A stretch of DNA of 64,000 nt, taken from positions 620,001 to 684,000 of the forward strand of contig CAWJIH010000009.1 in assembly GCA_963842975.1 (NCBI GenBank), given 5' to 3'. This DNA comes from JACJWR01 sp963842975 (GTDB lineage: Bacteria; Actinomycetota; Actinomycetes; S36-B12; UBA10799). The notes beneath the pieces were generated by a model that ran no database searches, was not told the origin of the DNA, and saw only the letters and a program-made list of their open reading frames with translations. Positions 52,649-60,752 of the stretch are shown in pieces; position 1 is the stretch's first letter, and each line of letters opens with the position of its first letter. The position numbers were made by a program, and so were the translations under genes.

Positions 52649-53122
52649 ATGGCGAGTCAACGCGAGTCGATCAAGATGAGCCCGGATGAAGTGGATGACT
52701 TCCTCGCGGCGGCGAAGAACATCATCCTGGTAACCAACGGCCCGGACGGCTACCCCGATCCAGTGCCCATGTGGTTCATCCGAGGCGATGACGGTGCGTT
52801 GTGGATGCGCACCTACGGCGCCTCGCAAAAGGTCCGCAACTTGGAGCGTGATCCACGGTGTGCACTCCTTGCGGAGATGGGCGAGCGGTACGCCGAACTG
52901 CGCGGCGTGCAACTGACCGGCGAGGTCGAAATCGTCCGCGACCCAGACCAGATCTGCGGCATCGTCGCCGATCTGATGGTGAAGTACGAGGGGCTTGATC
53001 CGGCCCACCGCGACAACGCGGCTGAGGCCTACCGGCCGCGGGCCCCGAAGCAGGTCGCCATGCGCCTGGCCGACTTCCACGTGACTTCTTGGGACCATCG
53101 CAAACTCGGCGCCTCCGGCTGA
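52649..53122 (+). CDS. PPOX-class flavin/F420-dependent oxidoreductase
   Basis: A 157-residue split-barrel protein of the pyridoxamine 5'-phosphate oxidase-like group. The pattern KNIILVTNGPDGYPDPVPMWFIRGDDGALWMRT...QKVRNLERDPRCALLAE...GVQLTGEVEIV is typical; the cofactor may be FMN or F420 and cannot be told from sequence. It starts 5 nt after the reductase-like gene and overlaps crtYc (TGATG), so it is part of the carotenoid unit. A role in carotenoid or isoprenoid modification is inferred only from this. Confidence 0.8.
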   Translation: MASQRESIKMSPDEVDDFLAAAKNIILVTNGPDGYPDPVPMWFIRGDDGALWMRTYGASQKVRNLERDPRCALLAEMGERYAELRGVQLTGEVEIVRDPDQICGIVADLMVKYEGLDPAHRDNAAEAYRPRAPKQVAMRLADFHVTSWDHRKLGASG

Positions 53123-53490
53123 TGGCGAGGTTCTCCTACCTCGCCGTCCTCATCTTCGTCGTCTTCGGCTCGGTGTGGCTCGAGTTCGTGGTCCGCACAC
53201 GGGTCTACCGACGCTGGCGGCGACTACTGCTTTCGGTGCTGCCGGCTGCCGCGGTATTCGTGGTGTGGGATCTCTATGCCATCAGCGAGGAGCACTGGTG
53301 GTTCGACACCGACCGCATCACCGGGGTGTACCTACCGGGGAGCCTGCCGCTCGACGAAGTGCTGTTCTTCCTCATCATTCCGATCGCGGCGGTACTCACC
53401 CTGGAGGCTGTGCGCGGGGTGAAACGCTGGCAGGTCGGCGATGAGCCGCCGGGCACAGTGGTCGACGGAATCCGCCTGGAGGACCGGTGA
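53122..53490 (+). CDS. crtYc: Lycopene cyclase subunit CrtYc
   Basis: A 122-residue membrane protein with three spans, one half of the heterodimeric actinobacterial lycopene beta-cyclase. Family features are YLAVLIFVVFGSVWLEFV, WWFDTDRITGVYL and the motif LPLDEVLFFLIIPIAAVLTLE. It overlaps the PPOX gene by TGATG and crtYd by GTGA, so the pair is translationally coupled. A related lycopene elongase activity cannot be excluded from sequence alone. Confidence 0.88.
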   Translation: MARFSYLAVLIFVVFGSVWLEFVVRTRVYRRWRRLLLSVLPAAAVFVVWDLYAISEEHWWFDTDRITGVYLPGSLPLDEVLFFLIIPIAAVLTLEAVRGVKRWQVGDEPPGTVVDGIRLEDR

Positions 53491-53960
53491 CCTACACCCA
53501 ACTCGCCGTCCTCGGGATCGTCGTTGCGGTCGTGTTCGACTTGTGGATTGCGCGTACCCGCCTGCTCACCCGCACCGCATTCTGGGTTTCGTACGCGATC
53601 ATCGTCTTCTTCCAGCTGCTCACCAACGGGGTGCTCACGGGCTTTCGGATCGTGCGCTACGACGGGGAAGTCATCATCGGATCGACCACCCCGACCGACG
53701 GGCCACCACCATTCATCGGCGACGGTCGGCTGATATACGCCCCGGTCGAAGACCTCATGTTCGGTTTCGCCCTGATCGTGCTCACGCTCAGTCTGTGGGT
53801 CTGGTGGGGCCGCCGTGGTGTGCAGCGGCTGCCGTACTCAGGCCCCCCGATCAAGGGGTTCCCGGGCGCCCGGCGCCCGGAGGACCTGCCGTCACTGCAC
53901 CCGCACCCGGCCGGGTCCGAAGCGGCGCCGGGCGATCCGGGCCTGCCGCCAGGCCGGTAG
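53487..53960 (+). CDS. crtYd: Lycopene cyclase subunit CrtYd
   Basis: The second half of the heterodimeric cyclase, 157 residues with three spans: LAVLGIVVAVVFDLWIART, AFWVSYAIIVFFQLLTNGVLTG and APVEDLMFGFALIVLTLSLWVWWG, whose acidic pair corresponds to the CrtYc motif. A Pro-rich hydrophilic tail of about 40 residues follows and overlaps the convergent crtB by 69 nt. With CrtYc it closes beta-ionone rings on lycopene. Confidence 0.88.
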   Translation: MTYTQLAVLGIVVAVVFDLWIARTRLLTRTAFWVSYAIIVFFQLLTNGVLTGFRIVRYDGEVIIGSTTPTDGPPPFIGDGRLIYAPVEDLMFGFALIVLTLSLWVWWGRRGVQRLPYSGPPIKGFPGARRPEDLPSLHPHPAGSEAAPGDPGLPPGR

Positions 53961-54830
53961 CGCCACCGCGAGTCGCCGACGCATCGGCACCGTCGCGCGG
54001 TGGTCGAACACCTCGTAGTCGATCTCCTCGACCGCATCGACAATCCCGCAGTACAAGATTCGGGCCGCTTCGATGCACGGCTGGCAGGACGGGTGCAGGG
54101 CGGCTATCCCCGCCCGGGAACGTTCCTCCAGCATTCGCACCCGCTGCACCTGGGCTGCCAACGCGGCCTTCACCTCAGGTGTGGCAACCCGCTGCGCCAG
54201 CACTTCCGGGGTCACACCGAACTCGGCCAGGTCGGCCAGCGGCAGGTAGATCCGACCACGGTCGAGGTCTTCGTCGACATCCCGGATGAAGTTGGCCAAC
54301 TGGAACGCCACGCCCAAGTCGACCGCCCGGGCGGCGGCGTCGTCGGTGGCGGGCTCCAGGATCGGCACCATTTGCAGACCGATCACCGCCGCTGAGCCAT
54401 ACACGTACTCGTACAGATCGTCGTAGGTCTCGTAGCTGCCGACAGTGAGGTCCATCCGCATCGAATGCAGAAAGGCCTCGAAGTGTTCGGTTGGGATGTT
54501 CCAGCGCAGCACCGTGTCGACCACCGCGGCGGCCACCGGGTGATCGGACTCGCCGCGGGCAACATCGGCGAAGAACTGTTCGCCCAGCGCATCGAGGGCA
54601 GCCGCCTTCTCCGCCGTGGTTTGGGTGGAGCCGAGGTCGTCGACGATCTCGTCGGCGTAGCGGGCGAACCCGTACAGGGCGTGCACGAAGGGGCGTTTGG
54701 CCGCTGGCAGCAGCAACGTGGCCAAATAGTAGGTCTTGCCGTGGTCGGCGTTGAGTTCCCGGCACCGCTCATAGGACGCTCGCAGCCGTGGATCCGTGAT
54801 TCCTGCTTCATCGAGTTCCCGCGCGCTCAC
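53892..54830 (-). CDS. crtB: Phytoene synthase
   Basis: Head-to-head condensation of two GGPP to phytoene, the first committed step of C40 carotenoids. The 312-residue protein has the trans-isoprenyl diphosphate synthase motifs YGFARYADEIVDD (first Asp-rich site) and ANFIRDVDEDLDRGRIYLP (second). The start at 54830 is separated from the divergent mannosyltransferase start by only 41 bp, which must hold both promoters. Its 3' end runs into crtYd. Confidence 0.94.
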   Translation of the reverse strand: MSARELDEAGITDPRLRASYERCRELNADHGKTYYLATLLLPAAKRPFVHALYGFARYADEIVDDLGSTQTTAEKAAALDALGEQFFADVARGESDHPVAAAVVDTVLRWNIPTEHFEAFLHSMRMDLTVGSYETYDDLYEYVYGSAAVIGLQMVPILEPATDDAAARAVDLGVAFQLANFIRDVDEDLDRGRIYLPLADLAEFGVTPEVLAQRVATPEVKAALAAQVQRVRMLEERSRAGIAALHPSCQPCIEAARILYCGIVDAVEEIDYEVFDHRATVPMRRRLAVALPAWRQARIARRRFGPGRVRVQ

Positions 54831-54871
54831 GCGCTCATCTTGTCAGCCCATGATCCGGTTACCCTGGTGCG

Positions 54872-56470
54872 GTGGCGGTACTCGAGCGCGAACCCGAATC
54901 AGTGGACGTTGAGCCGCCGTCTGCCTTCGCCCTGCGCTACGTGGTCCCCGGAGTGGTGGCCTCGCTGCTCATCACGCTCGGTTCGCTTGGGGTGGGTTGG
55001 CTGCCGGTCAGTTCCTCGCTGAACTCCTGGCCGCTGGTGGAATCTTTGCGGGGGTCCAGCGCTGGCACCATCGTGTCGAAGATTTCGGTGCTGCTCGGAG
55101 TCGGATTGCTGCTGCAATCGTGGCTGGCTCTTGGGTTCGGGGTGATGCATTCGTCGTTGCGCGGCTCGCGTCGGCTGTGGGGGACGATGGCGGCCTGGGC
55201 CGCGCCGCTGCTTTTCGCCTTTCCGCTGTTCTCCCGAGACGTGTACTCCTACTTCGCCCAGGGCCTGTTGCTGCAGGAGGGCAAGGATCCCTACACCTCA
55301 GGGGTGGTGGCGATTCCTGGGTGGTTCGGCACTGGTGCCGACCCGCTATGGGGAGAATCACCGGCGCCCTACGGCCCGCTGTTTCTGATCCTGGAGCGCG
55401 GCGTCGCCGACTTCGCCGACGGCGATCCGCTGTTCGGTGCCTACGTGTTCCGACTGATGGCCGTAGCCGGTGTGGTGATGATGGCCTGGGGTGTGGTCCG
55501 GCTGGCCGAGATGCATGGCATCGACAAGTCCAAAGCGCTCTGGTTGGTGGCGTTGAATCCGCTTGTCTACATGCATTTCGTGGTCGGGATTCACAACGAT
55601 GCGTTGATGGTGGGTTTGATCACCGTGGCGTTCGTGTTGGCTCTTGACCGAAGATGCGTCAGCGCGGTGGTGCTTATCGCGATGGCTGCCGCAGTCAAAC
55701 CGATCGGGCTGTTGGCGCTGCCGTTCATCGGACTGATCTGGGCGGGAACTCGGGCCGGATTCCGGGCCCGGGTGATGAAGTGGGTGTATTCAGGGCTGAT
55801 TGTGGTGGCCGTGTTCGCCGTGCTGAGCCTGCTCAGCCGCACCGGTTTGGGTTGGCTGGAAGCCTTGGCGACACCCGGCAAGGTGCGCACCTGGCTGTCG
55901 CCACCAACAGCGCTTGGCATGATCACAGGTCAGGTGACCAGTTGGCTTGGGATCGCCTCGGTGGACACCATGGTGGCGATCACTCGGATGATCGGTCAGG
56001 TGGCAGCGCTTGGGTTCATCGCCTGGTTGGCGCTGAAACCGGAGGGGCGTTCGGCCACCCGGGCAGCAGGTTTGGCCTTCGTTGCGGTTGTCTTCCTCGG
56101 GCCAGTCGTGCAGCCCTGGTACGTGTTGTGGTGCCTGCCGCTGCTGGTGGCCGCGGGTTTGCGTCGAAACGAGTTCCGAATTGTGCTGTTGGGCACGGCG
56201 GTGTTCACTCTGCACGCGCTGGCAACCTCAAGTTCGACCCAAGACACCTTCCTGCAACTGTCCGAGGGCATCGGATTGCTGATCGTGGCCGGCATCATCG
56301 CTGTGGTGTTGATGACCAGCCCGCGGGAACGCCGACTGCTGTTGGGCGCCCCAGGCGACCATGGGTTGCTCCCCGACAATCCGGTAGCGGCCGGAGTAGC
56401 AGCGAACCGGATCATCACCGGGCCGCTGCCGTCACCGCTAGACCAGCCCCGCCCGCCGCAGAGCCCTTGA
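54872..56470 (+). CDS. Polyprenol-phosphomannose-dependent alpha-(1-6)-mannosyltransferase (MptA/MptB family)
   Basis: GT-C membrane glycosyltransferase of 532 residues and about 13 spans that extends the alpha-1,6-mannan core of lipomannan outside the membrane. The first loop has the acidic motif FSRDVYSYFAQGLLLQEGKDPYTSGV; GESPAPYGPLFLILERG, LNPLVYMHFVVGIHNDALMVGL and VKPIGLLALPFIGLIWAG are typical. Next to idsA and pknL, the best positional match is mycobacterial MptA (Rv2174), but MptB is as close in type. The last 33 nt overlap the convergent crtI. Confidence 0.85.
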   Translation: MAVLEREPESVDVEPPSAFALRYVVPGVVASLLITLGSLGVGWLPVSSSLNSWPLVESLRGSSAGTIVSKISVLLGVGLLLQSWLALGFGVMHSSLRGSRRLWGTMAAWAAPLLFAFPLFSRDVYSYFAQGLLLQEGKDPYTSGVVAIPGWFGTGADPLWGESPAPYGPLFLILERGVADFADGDPLFGAYVFRLMAVAGVVMMAWGVVRLAEMHGIDKSKALWLVALNPLVYMHFVVGIHNDALMVGLITVAFVLALDRRCVSAVVLIAMAAAVKPIGLLALPFIGLIWAGTRAGFRARVMKWVYSGLIVVAVFAVLSLLSRTGLGWLEALATPGKVRTWLSPPTALGMITGQVTSWLGIASVDTMVAITRMIGQVAALGFIAWLALKPEGRSATRAAGLAFVAVVFLGPVVQPWYVLWCLPLLVAAGLRRNEFRIVLLGTAVFTLHALATSSSTQDTFLQLSEGIGLLIVAGIIAVVLMTSPRERRLLLGAPGDHGLLPDNPVAAGVAANRIITGPLPSPLDQPRPPQSP

Positions 56471-57988
56471 CGAATAGGCACCGTCGACGCCGGTGATCCG
56501 CTCGGCAGCCAACCGCCCGGAGATCAACACCATCGGAACGCCAACCCCAGGTTGTGTGCCCGACCCGGTGAACACCACATTGCGGCCCCACAGGTTGCCG
56601 GGGCGGAACGGACCGGTTTGGCCGAACGAGTGGGCCGCGGCGAACGGCGCTCCTCGTTCCATGCCCCGATCCGCCCAATCCTGCGGAGTGGTGAGGTGCT
56701 CGATTTCGATGCTGTCACCGAACCCGACATAACCACGCGCCTCCAGGGTGGCCACCATCTCGTCGCGGTAGCGGGGACCTTCGGAGGCCCAGTCGATTCC
56801 GGCGTCAAGGTTGGGCGTCGGGAACAGCACGTAATAGATCTGCTTGCCGTCCGGTGCCAGCGACGGATCACTGCGACTCGGGTTGGTGACCAGCAGACTC
56901 GGATCGCTCATCAGCCGACCCTCGTCAATCAACTCGGTGAACACCCCCTCCCACATGCGGCCGAAGTGGATGTTGTGGTGGGCGATCTTGGAGTATTCGG
57001 CAGTGGATCCGGCAAGGAGCAGCGCACACGAGGGGGAGTAGTTGAGTCGTCGCACCGACCACGGCTCGGTGCCGAGCAGATCACGGTAGGCCACCGGGAG
57101 GTCCGGGTTGAGCACCACCGCGTCGGCCGGAATTCGCTCACCGTCGGCGGTGATCACACCGGTGGCGCGGTCACCGTCGAGGTCGACCCGGATCACCTCG
57201 GTGTTGTAGCGGAAGTTCACTCCGTGTTTCTCCGCAGCGGCGGCCATCGCCTGCGGCACAGCATGCATACCGCCTTTGGGGAAGTAGACCCCAGCGACCG
57301 AGTCCATGTAGGCGATCACCGCATAGATGGCCAGCGCGTCGTAGGGCGATAGCCCGGCATACATCGCTTGGAAGCTGTACACCCGCTGCGTGCGTGGGTC
57401 CTGCAGGAACTGCTCGACCTTCGGCGCAAGTTTGCGGAAACCGCCGATCGCCACCAGTTTCGCCAGGTCAGGGGTGATCAAGTCCAGCGGGGAATCGATG
57501 TTGCGGTCGATGAAGTCACGCATCTCGTAGCGGTACAGCGCCGAGACGAAATCGACATAGCGGCGGTAGCCGGCGGCTTCCCCGGGTCCGATCACCCGGT
57601 TGATCTCCTCGGTCATGGCCTCGGTGTCGGAATGCACATCGAGTTGCGACCCGTCCGGGTAGAACGCCCGGTACAGGGGGCTGACCGGCTCCAAGGTGAG
57701 CCAGTCGGACATCTCCTCGTCCAAACAGTCGAAAGCGTCGGCGATGAGGTCGGGCATCGTGAGCACTGTGGGGCCGGTGTCGAATTGGTAGCCGGAATCC
57801 GCGATCACCCCGGCCCGGCCGCCGGGTACCGCCTCCCGCTCCACCACGGTGACCTCTCGGCCGGCGCCTGCCAGGCGCATAGCGGCAGACAATCCGGCGA
57901 GTCCGGCACCGACCACCACCACTCGATCCGTCGGGCCAGACACTGTGCGCGGACCCATGCCCGGCATCCATCTACGCAATGACGCCAT
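56438..57988 (-). CDS. crtI: Phytoene desaturase
   Basis: FAD-dependent desaturase converting phytoene to lycopene (or an intermediate). The 516-residue protein has the dinucleotide motif VVVGAGLAGLSAAMRLAGAGREVTVVE, GGRAGVIADSGYQFDTGPTVLTMPDL, YFPKGGMHAVPQAMAAAAEKHGV and the C-terminal signature GTQPGVGVPMVLISGRLAAERI. An internal start is possible, since the first 18 residues precede the FAD fold. It follows idsA by 1 nt, so GGPP synthesis and desaturation are coupled. Confidence 0.93.
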   Translation of the reverse strand: MASLRRWMPGMGPRTVSGPTDRVVVVGAGLAGLSAAMRLAGAGREVTVVEREAVPGGRAGVIADSGYQFDTGPTVLTMPDLIADAFDCLDEEMSDWLTLEPVSPLYRAFYPDGSQLDVHSDTEAMTEEINRVIGPGEAAGYRRYVDFVSALYRYEMRDFIDRNIDSPLDLITPDLAKLVAIGGFRKLAPKVEQFLQDPRTQRVYSFQAMYAGLSPYDALAIYAVIAYMDSVAGVYFPKGGMHAVPQAMAAAAEKHGVNFRYNTEVIRVDLDGDRATGVITADGERIPADAVVLNPDLPVAYRDLLGTEPWSVRRLNYSPSCALLLAGSTAEYSKIAHHNIHFGRMWEGVFTELIDEGRLMSDPSLLVTNPSRSDPSLAPDGKQIYYVLFPTPNLDAGIDWASEGPRYRDEMVATLEARGYVGFGDSIEIEHLTTPQDWADRGMERGAPFAAAHSFGQTGPFRPGNLWGRNVVFTGSGTQPGVGVPMVLISGRLAAERITGVDGAYSSRALRRAGLV

Positions 57989-57989
57989 G

Positions 57990-59069
57990 TCAGACCTTCC
58001 TCGATGTTGCGGCCACTACAAGTTCACTGAGTACGGCCCCGGCAGGCGGGTTGAGTTCGACCTGCGTGAGGGCTGCTAGAGCTTCGGCTGCCAACGACTC
58101 GATCATCGCCTCAACGTCGGCTAGGGCACCAGTGTCGATGATTATCTCGCGAAGCGAGTCGATGTGTTCGGCGTCCAACGTGGGATCGCCCAAGTAGGTG
58201 CGAAGCACGTGGGTTTGGCTCGGGGAGGCTGCCTCCAGCGCCTTGGCTACCAGCACCGTGCGTTTACCTTCGCGTAGGTCGTCCCCGGCCGGTTTCCCGG
58301 TCAACTCCGGATCGCCGAAGACCCCAAGCACGTCGTCGCGGAGCTGGAAGGCGGCCCCGAGCGGTAGCCCGTAGGCGGTGTAGGCGGCCAGGATCTCAGG
58401 TGGAGCGCCGGCAAGGGCCGCGCCCAGGTGCAGTGGCCGCTCGATCGTGTACTTGGCTGATTTGAAGCGCACAACCTGCATGGCGCGCTCCACCGAACCA
58501 CCGCCGCGGGCCTGCTCCAGGAGGTCCAGGTATTGCCCAGCCATCAGTTCGACGCGCATTTCGTCGTAGATCGGCTTACCTCGTGCCAGCGACTCCAACG
58601 GCAGGCCGCAGCTGAGCAGCATCTGGTCTGCCCACGACAGGCACAGGTCGCCGACCAGAATCGCCGCCCCGACCCCGAACGACTCGGAGGAGCCCAGCCA
58701 GGAGTTGCCCCGGTGCAAAGCTGCGAATCGACGGTGCGCCGCGGGCAGTCCACGTCGGGTGTCTGAGCCATCCATCACGTCGTCGTGGATGAGGGCGCAC
58801 GCCTGCAGGAACTCCAACGAGGCGGCCGCGTCAAGGGCTTCCGGGATATCGGCACCGCCGGCTCCGCGCCAGCCCCAGTAGCAGAAAGCGGGGCGCAGGC
58901 GCTTGCCGCCGCCAAGGAGTTCAATGACTGAATCGGAAAGCGGAGCTACGTCGGCAGAGACCTCGTCGAGCACGTCTACTTGGCCTGCAAGGAAACCCTG
59001 CAGCGACTTACTCACTCGCGTTCGCAGGTCCTCGGTGTCCAGCGGGGAGGGGTGATCGGCAGCGGGCAT
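57990..59069 (-). CDS. idsA: Geranylgeranyl diphosphate synthase (IdsA/CrtE)
   Basis: All-trans polyprenyl synthase making the C20 substrate for CrtB. The 359-residue protein has GGGKRLRPAFCYWG, the first aspartate-rich motif ALIHDDVMDGSDTRRG, and the second FQLRDDVLGVFGDPELTGKPAGDDLREGKRT. Chain length is inferred from context with crtB. It is divergent from metF across 69 bp and overlaps no other gene. In mycobacteria idsA2 (Rv2173) occupies the same position beside mptA and Rv2172c. Confidence 0.92.
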   Translation of the reverse strand: MPAADHPSPLDTEDLRTRVSKSLQGFLAGQVDVLDEVSADVAPLSDSVIELLGGGKRLRPAFCYWGWRGAGGADIPEALDAAASLEFLQACALIHDDVMDGSDTRRGLPAAHRRFAALHRGNSWLGSSESFGVGAAILVGDLCLSWADQMLLSCGLPLESLARGKPIYDEMRVELMAGQYLDLLEQARGGGSVERAMQVVRFKSAKYTIERPLHLGAALAGAPPEILAAYTAYGLPLGAAFQLRDDVLGVFGDPELTGKPAGDDLREGKRTVLVAKALEAASPSQTHVLRTYLGDPTLDAEHIDSLREIIIDTGALADVEAMIESLAAEALAALTQVELNPPAGAVLSELVVAATSRKV

Positions 59070-59138
59070 GGCCTCAGCCTACGGCGCACCGGAGCGGGCG
59101 GCACGCAGGCAGCCGAGGAGCGGCGTATCCTTGCGGCC

Positions 59139-60020
59139 ATGTCGTTTTCAGTGGCCCAACACGTGGCGGGGGGAGGGAAGTCCTATTCGTTTGAGTTCTT
59201 CCCGCCCAAGACTGACGTGGGCGAGCGCAATCTATGGCACACCATCAACGATCTGGAGCAGTTGGCGCCGACCTTTGTATCGGTGACCTACGGAGCCGGT
59301 GGATCAACCCGTGATCGCACCATCCGGCTCACCGGTCGAATCGCGGGGGAAACCGACCTGCTGCCGGTCGGGCACCTCACGTGTGTGGGGTCGACGCGGG
59401 AGGAACTGGCCGAGATCATCGACTCCTACGCGGAAGCTGGAGTCCACCACATTCTGGCGCTGCGCGGTGATCCGCCCGGCGGTTTAGGGGCCCCGTGGGA
59501 ATCGCACCCAGGTGGGCTGGAACACGCCGACGAACTGGTGACGCTGGTGGAGAGCCGCGGGGACTTCACCGTCGGGGTCGCGGCTTTCCCCGAAGGCCAC
59601 CCGGAGGCGCCGAGTCTTGATGACGATGCGAAGGTGCTCCTTGCGAAACAGCAAGCAGGCGCGGATTTCGCCATCACCCAGTTCTTCTTCGACGCCGACG
59701 ACTACTTCCGCCTGGTTCAGCGGGCCACCGCAATTGGGGTGGAGATCCCCATCCTGCCCGGCATTATGCCGGTGACCAACGTCAGCCAAATCAAGCGATT
59801 CGCGCAACTGTCCGGCGCCGAATTCCCGGCTGACCTAGCGGAGCGATTCACTGCCCTGGGCGACGATCCGGAGGCCGTGATCGACCTAGGCGTCCAAGTT
59901 GCCGCCGAAATGGGCCAGACACTGCTTGATCATGGCGCTCCGGGGCTGCACTTCTACACGCTCAACCGGTCCAACTCCACGCTGCAGGTGTTTCGGGAGT
60001 TGGGGCTCGCCGCACGCTGA
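59139..60020 (+). CDS. metF: Methylenetetrahydrofolate reductase family protein
   Basis: Reduces 5,10-methylene-THF to 5-methyl-THF for methionine synthesis, using FAD. The 293-residue TIM-barrel protein shows YSFEFFPPKTDVGE, FVSVTYGAGGSTRDRTI, HLTCVGSTREELAEII, HHILALRGDPP, ADFAITQFFFDADDYFRLV and LPGIMPVTNVSQIKRFAQLSGAEFP. The ATG at 59139 matches the family N-terminus; a longer frame upstream overlaps idsA. Its stop overlaps the start of the CDP-alcohol transferase gene (TGATG). Confidence 0.92.
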   Translation: MSFSVAQHVAGGGKSYSFEFFPPKTDVGERNLWHTINDLEQLAPTFVSVTYGAGGSTRDRTIRLTGRIAGETDLLPVGHLTCVGSTREELAEIIDSYAEAGVHHILALRGDPPGGLGAPWESHPGGLEHADELVTLVESRGDFTVGVAAFPEGHPEAPSLDDDAKVLLAKQQAGADFAITQFFFDADDYFRLVQRATAIGVEIPILPGIMPVTNVSQIKRFAQLSGAEFPADLAERFTALGDDPEAVIDLGVQVAAEMGQTLLDHGAPGLHFYTLNRSNSTLQVFRELGLAAR

Positions 60021-60707
60021 TGCCCGCCGTGAGCCGCGAGGAGTACCTGCGCCGGTGGTCGGAGCTGCACGGCGGGATGGACCCGGCGTCGAATCGGTTG
60101 GTGCTGTTCTGGCTATCGCTGGTGCACGGGCTGGCCCGGCCCTTCGTGGCGGTGGGCGCGTCGCCGAATGCGGTCACGACGGTGGGGCTGCTGATGGTTG
60201 ACCGCTGCGGTGGCCGCGGCCGGCGCTGCCGGTGGGGCAGTCGCCGGTGGCTGGTTGCTGCTGGTGTCCGGGCTGCTCGTGCTGCTCTCCGGACTGGTGG
60301 ACAACCTCGACGGCGCGGTGGCGGTGATGACGTCGCGGGTGACCAAATGGGGGTATGTCTACGACTCGGTGGTCGACCGAGTGGCCGACATGTTCTTCCT
60401 GGTGGCGCTGTGGCTGGCCGGGGCGCCAGCGTGGGTCTGCGTGCTGGCAGGCGGACTGACGTTTCTGCAGGAGTATGCCCGGGCCAGGGCCGGTGCCGCT
60501 GGGATGAGCGAGATCGGTGTGGTGAGCGTGTGGGAACGACCCAGCCGGGTGCTGGTCGTGGGGTTGTTCCTGGTGGCGGCCGGACTTTACTCCGGCTATG
60601 TGGAAGTGCTCGTCACAGTGGCAGCGGGGGTCTCGCTGGCGTTGGCAGTGGTGGGTCTGCTGCAGGTACTGATCGCGGTGCGCAAACGGATGGTGGCGAT
60701 GCCGTAG
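60020..60707 (+). pseudogene. CDP-alcohol phosphatidyltransferase gene with a frameshift
   Basis: The first 59 codons (MPAVSREEYLRRWSELHGG...ARPFVAVGASPNAVTTVGLLM) are in one frame; the rest (LTAAVAAAGAAGG...GLLVLLSGLVDNLDGAVAVMTSRVTKWGYVYDSVVDRVAD...) is one base off. Removing the G at about 60197 joins them. The CDP-OH-P motif DNLDG..A......G...D...D is present, but the usual Arg after the first Ala is missing (AVMTSR). Intact, it would be a five- or six-span membrane enzyme of phospholipid synthesis. It is coupled to metF. Confidence 0.75.
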
Positions 60708-60752
60708 GTGGTGGTGCCGTGGTTCGGAATTCCGTCGACTAGGGACGCCCAC

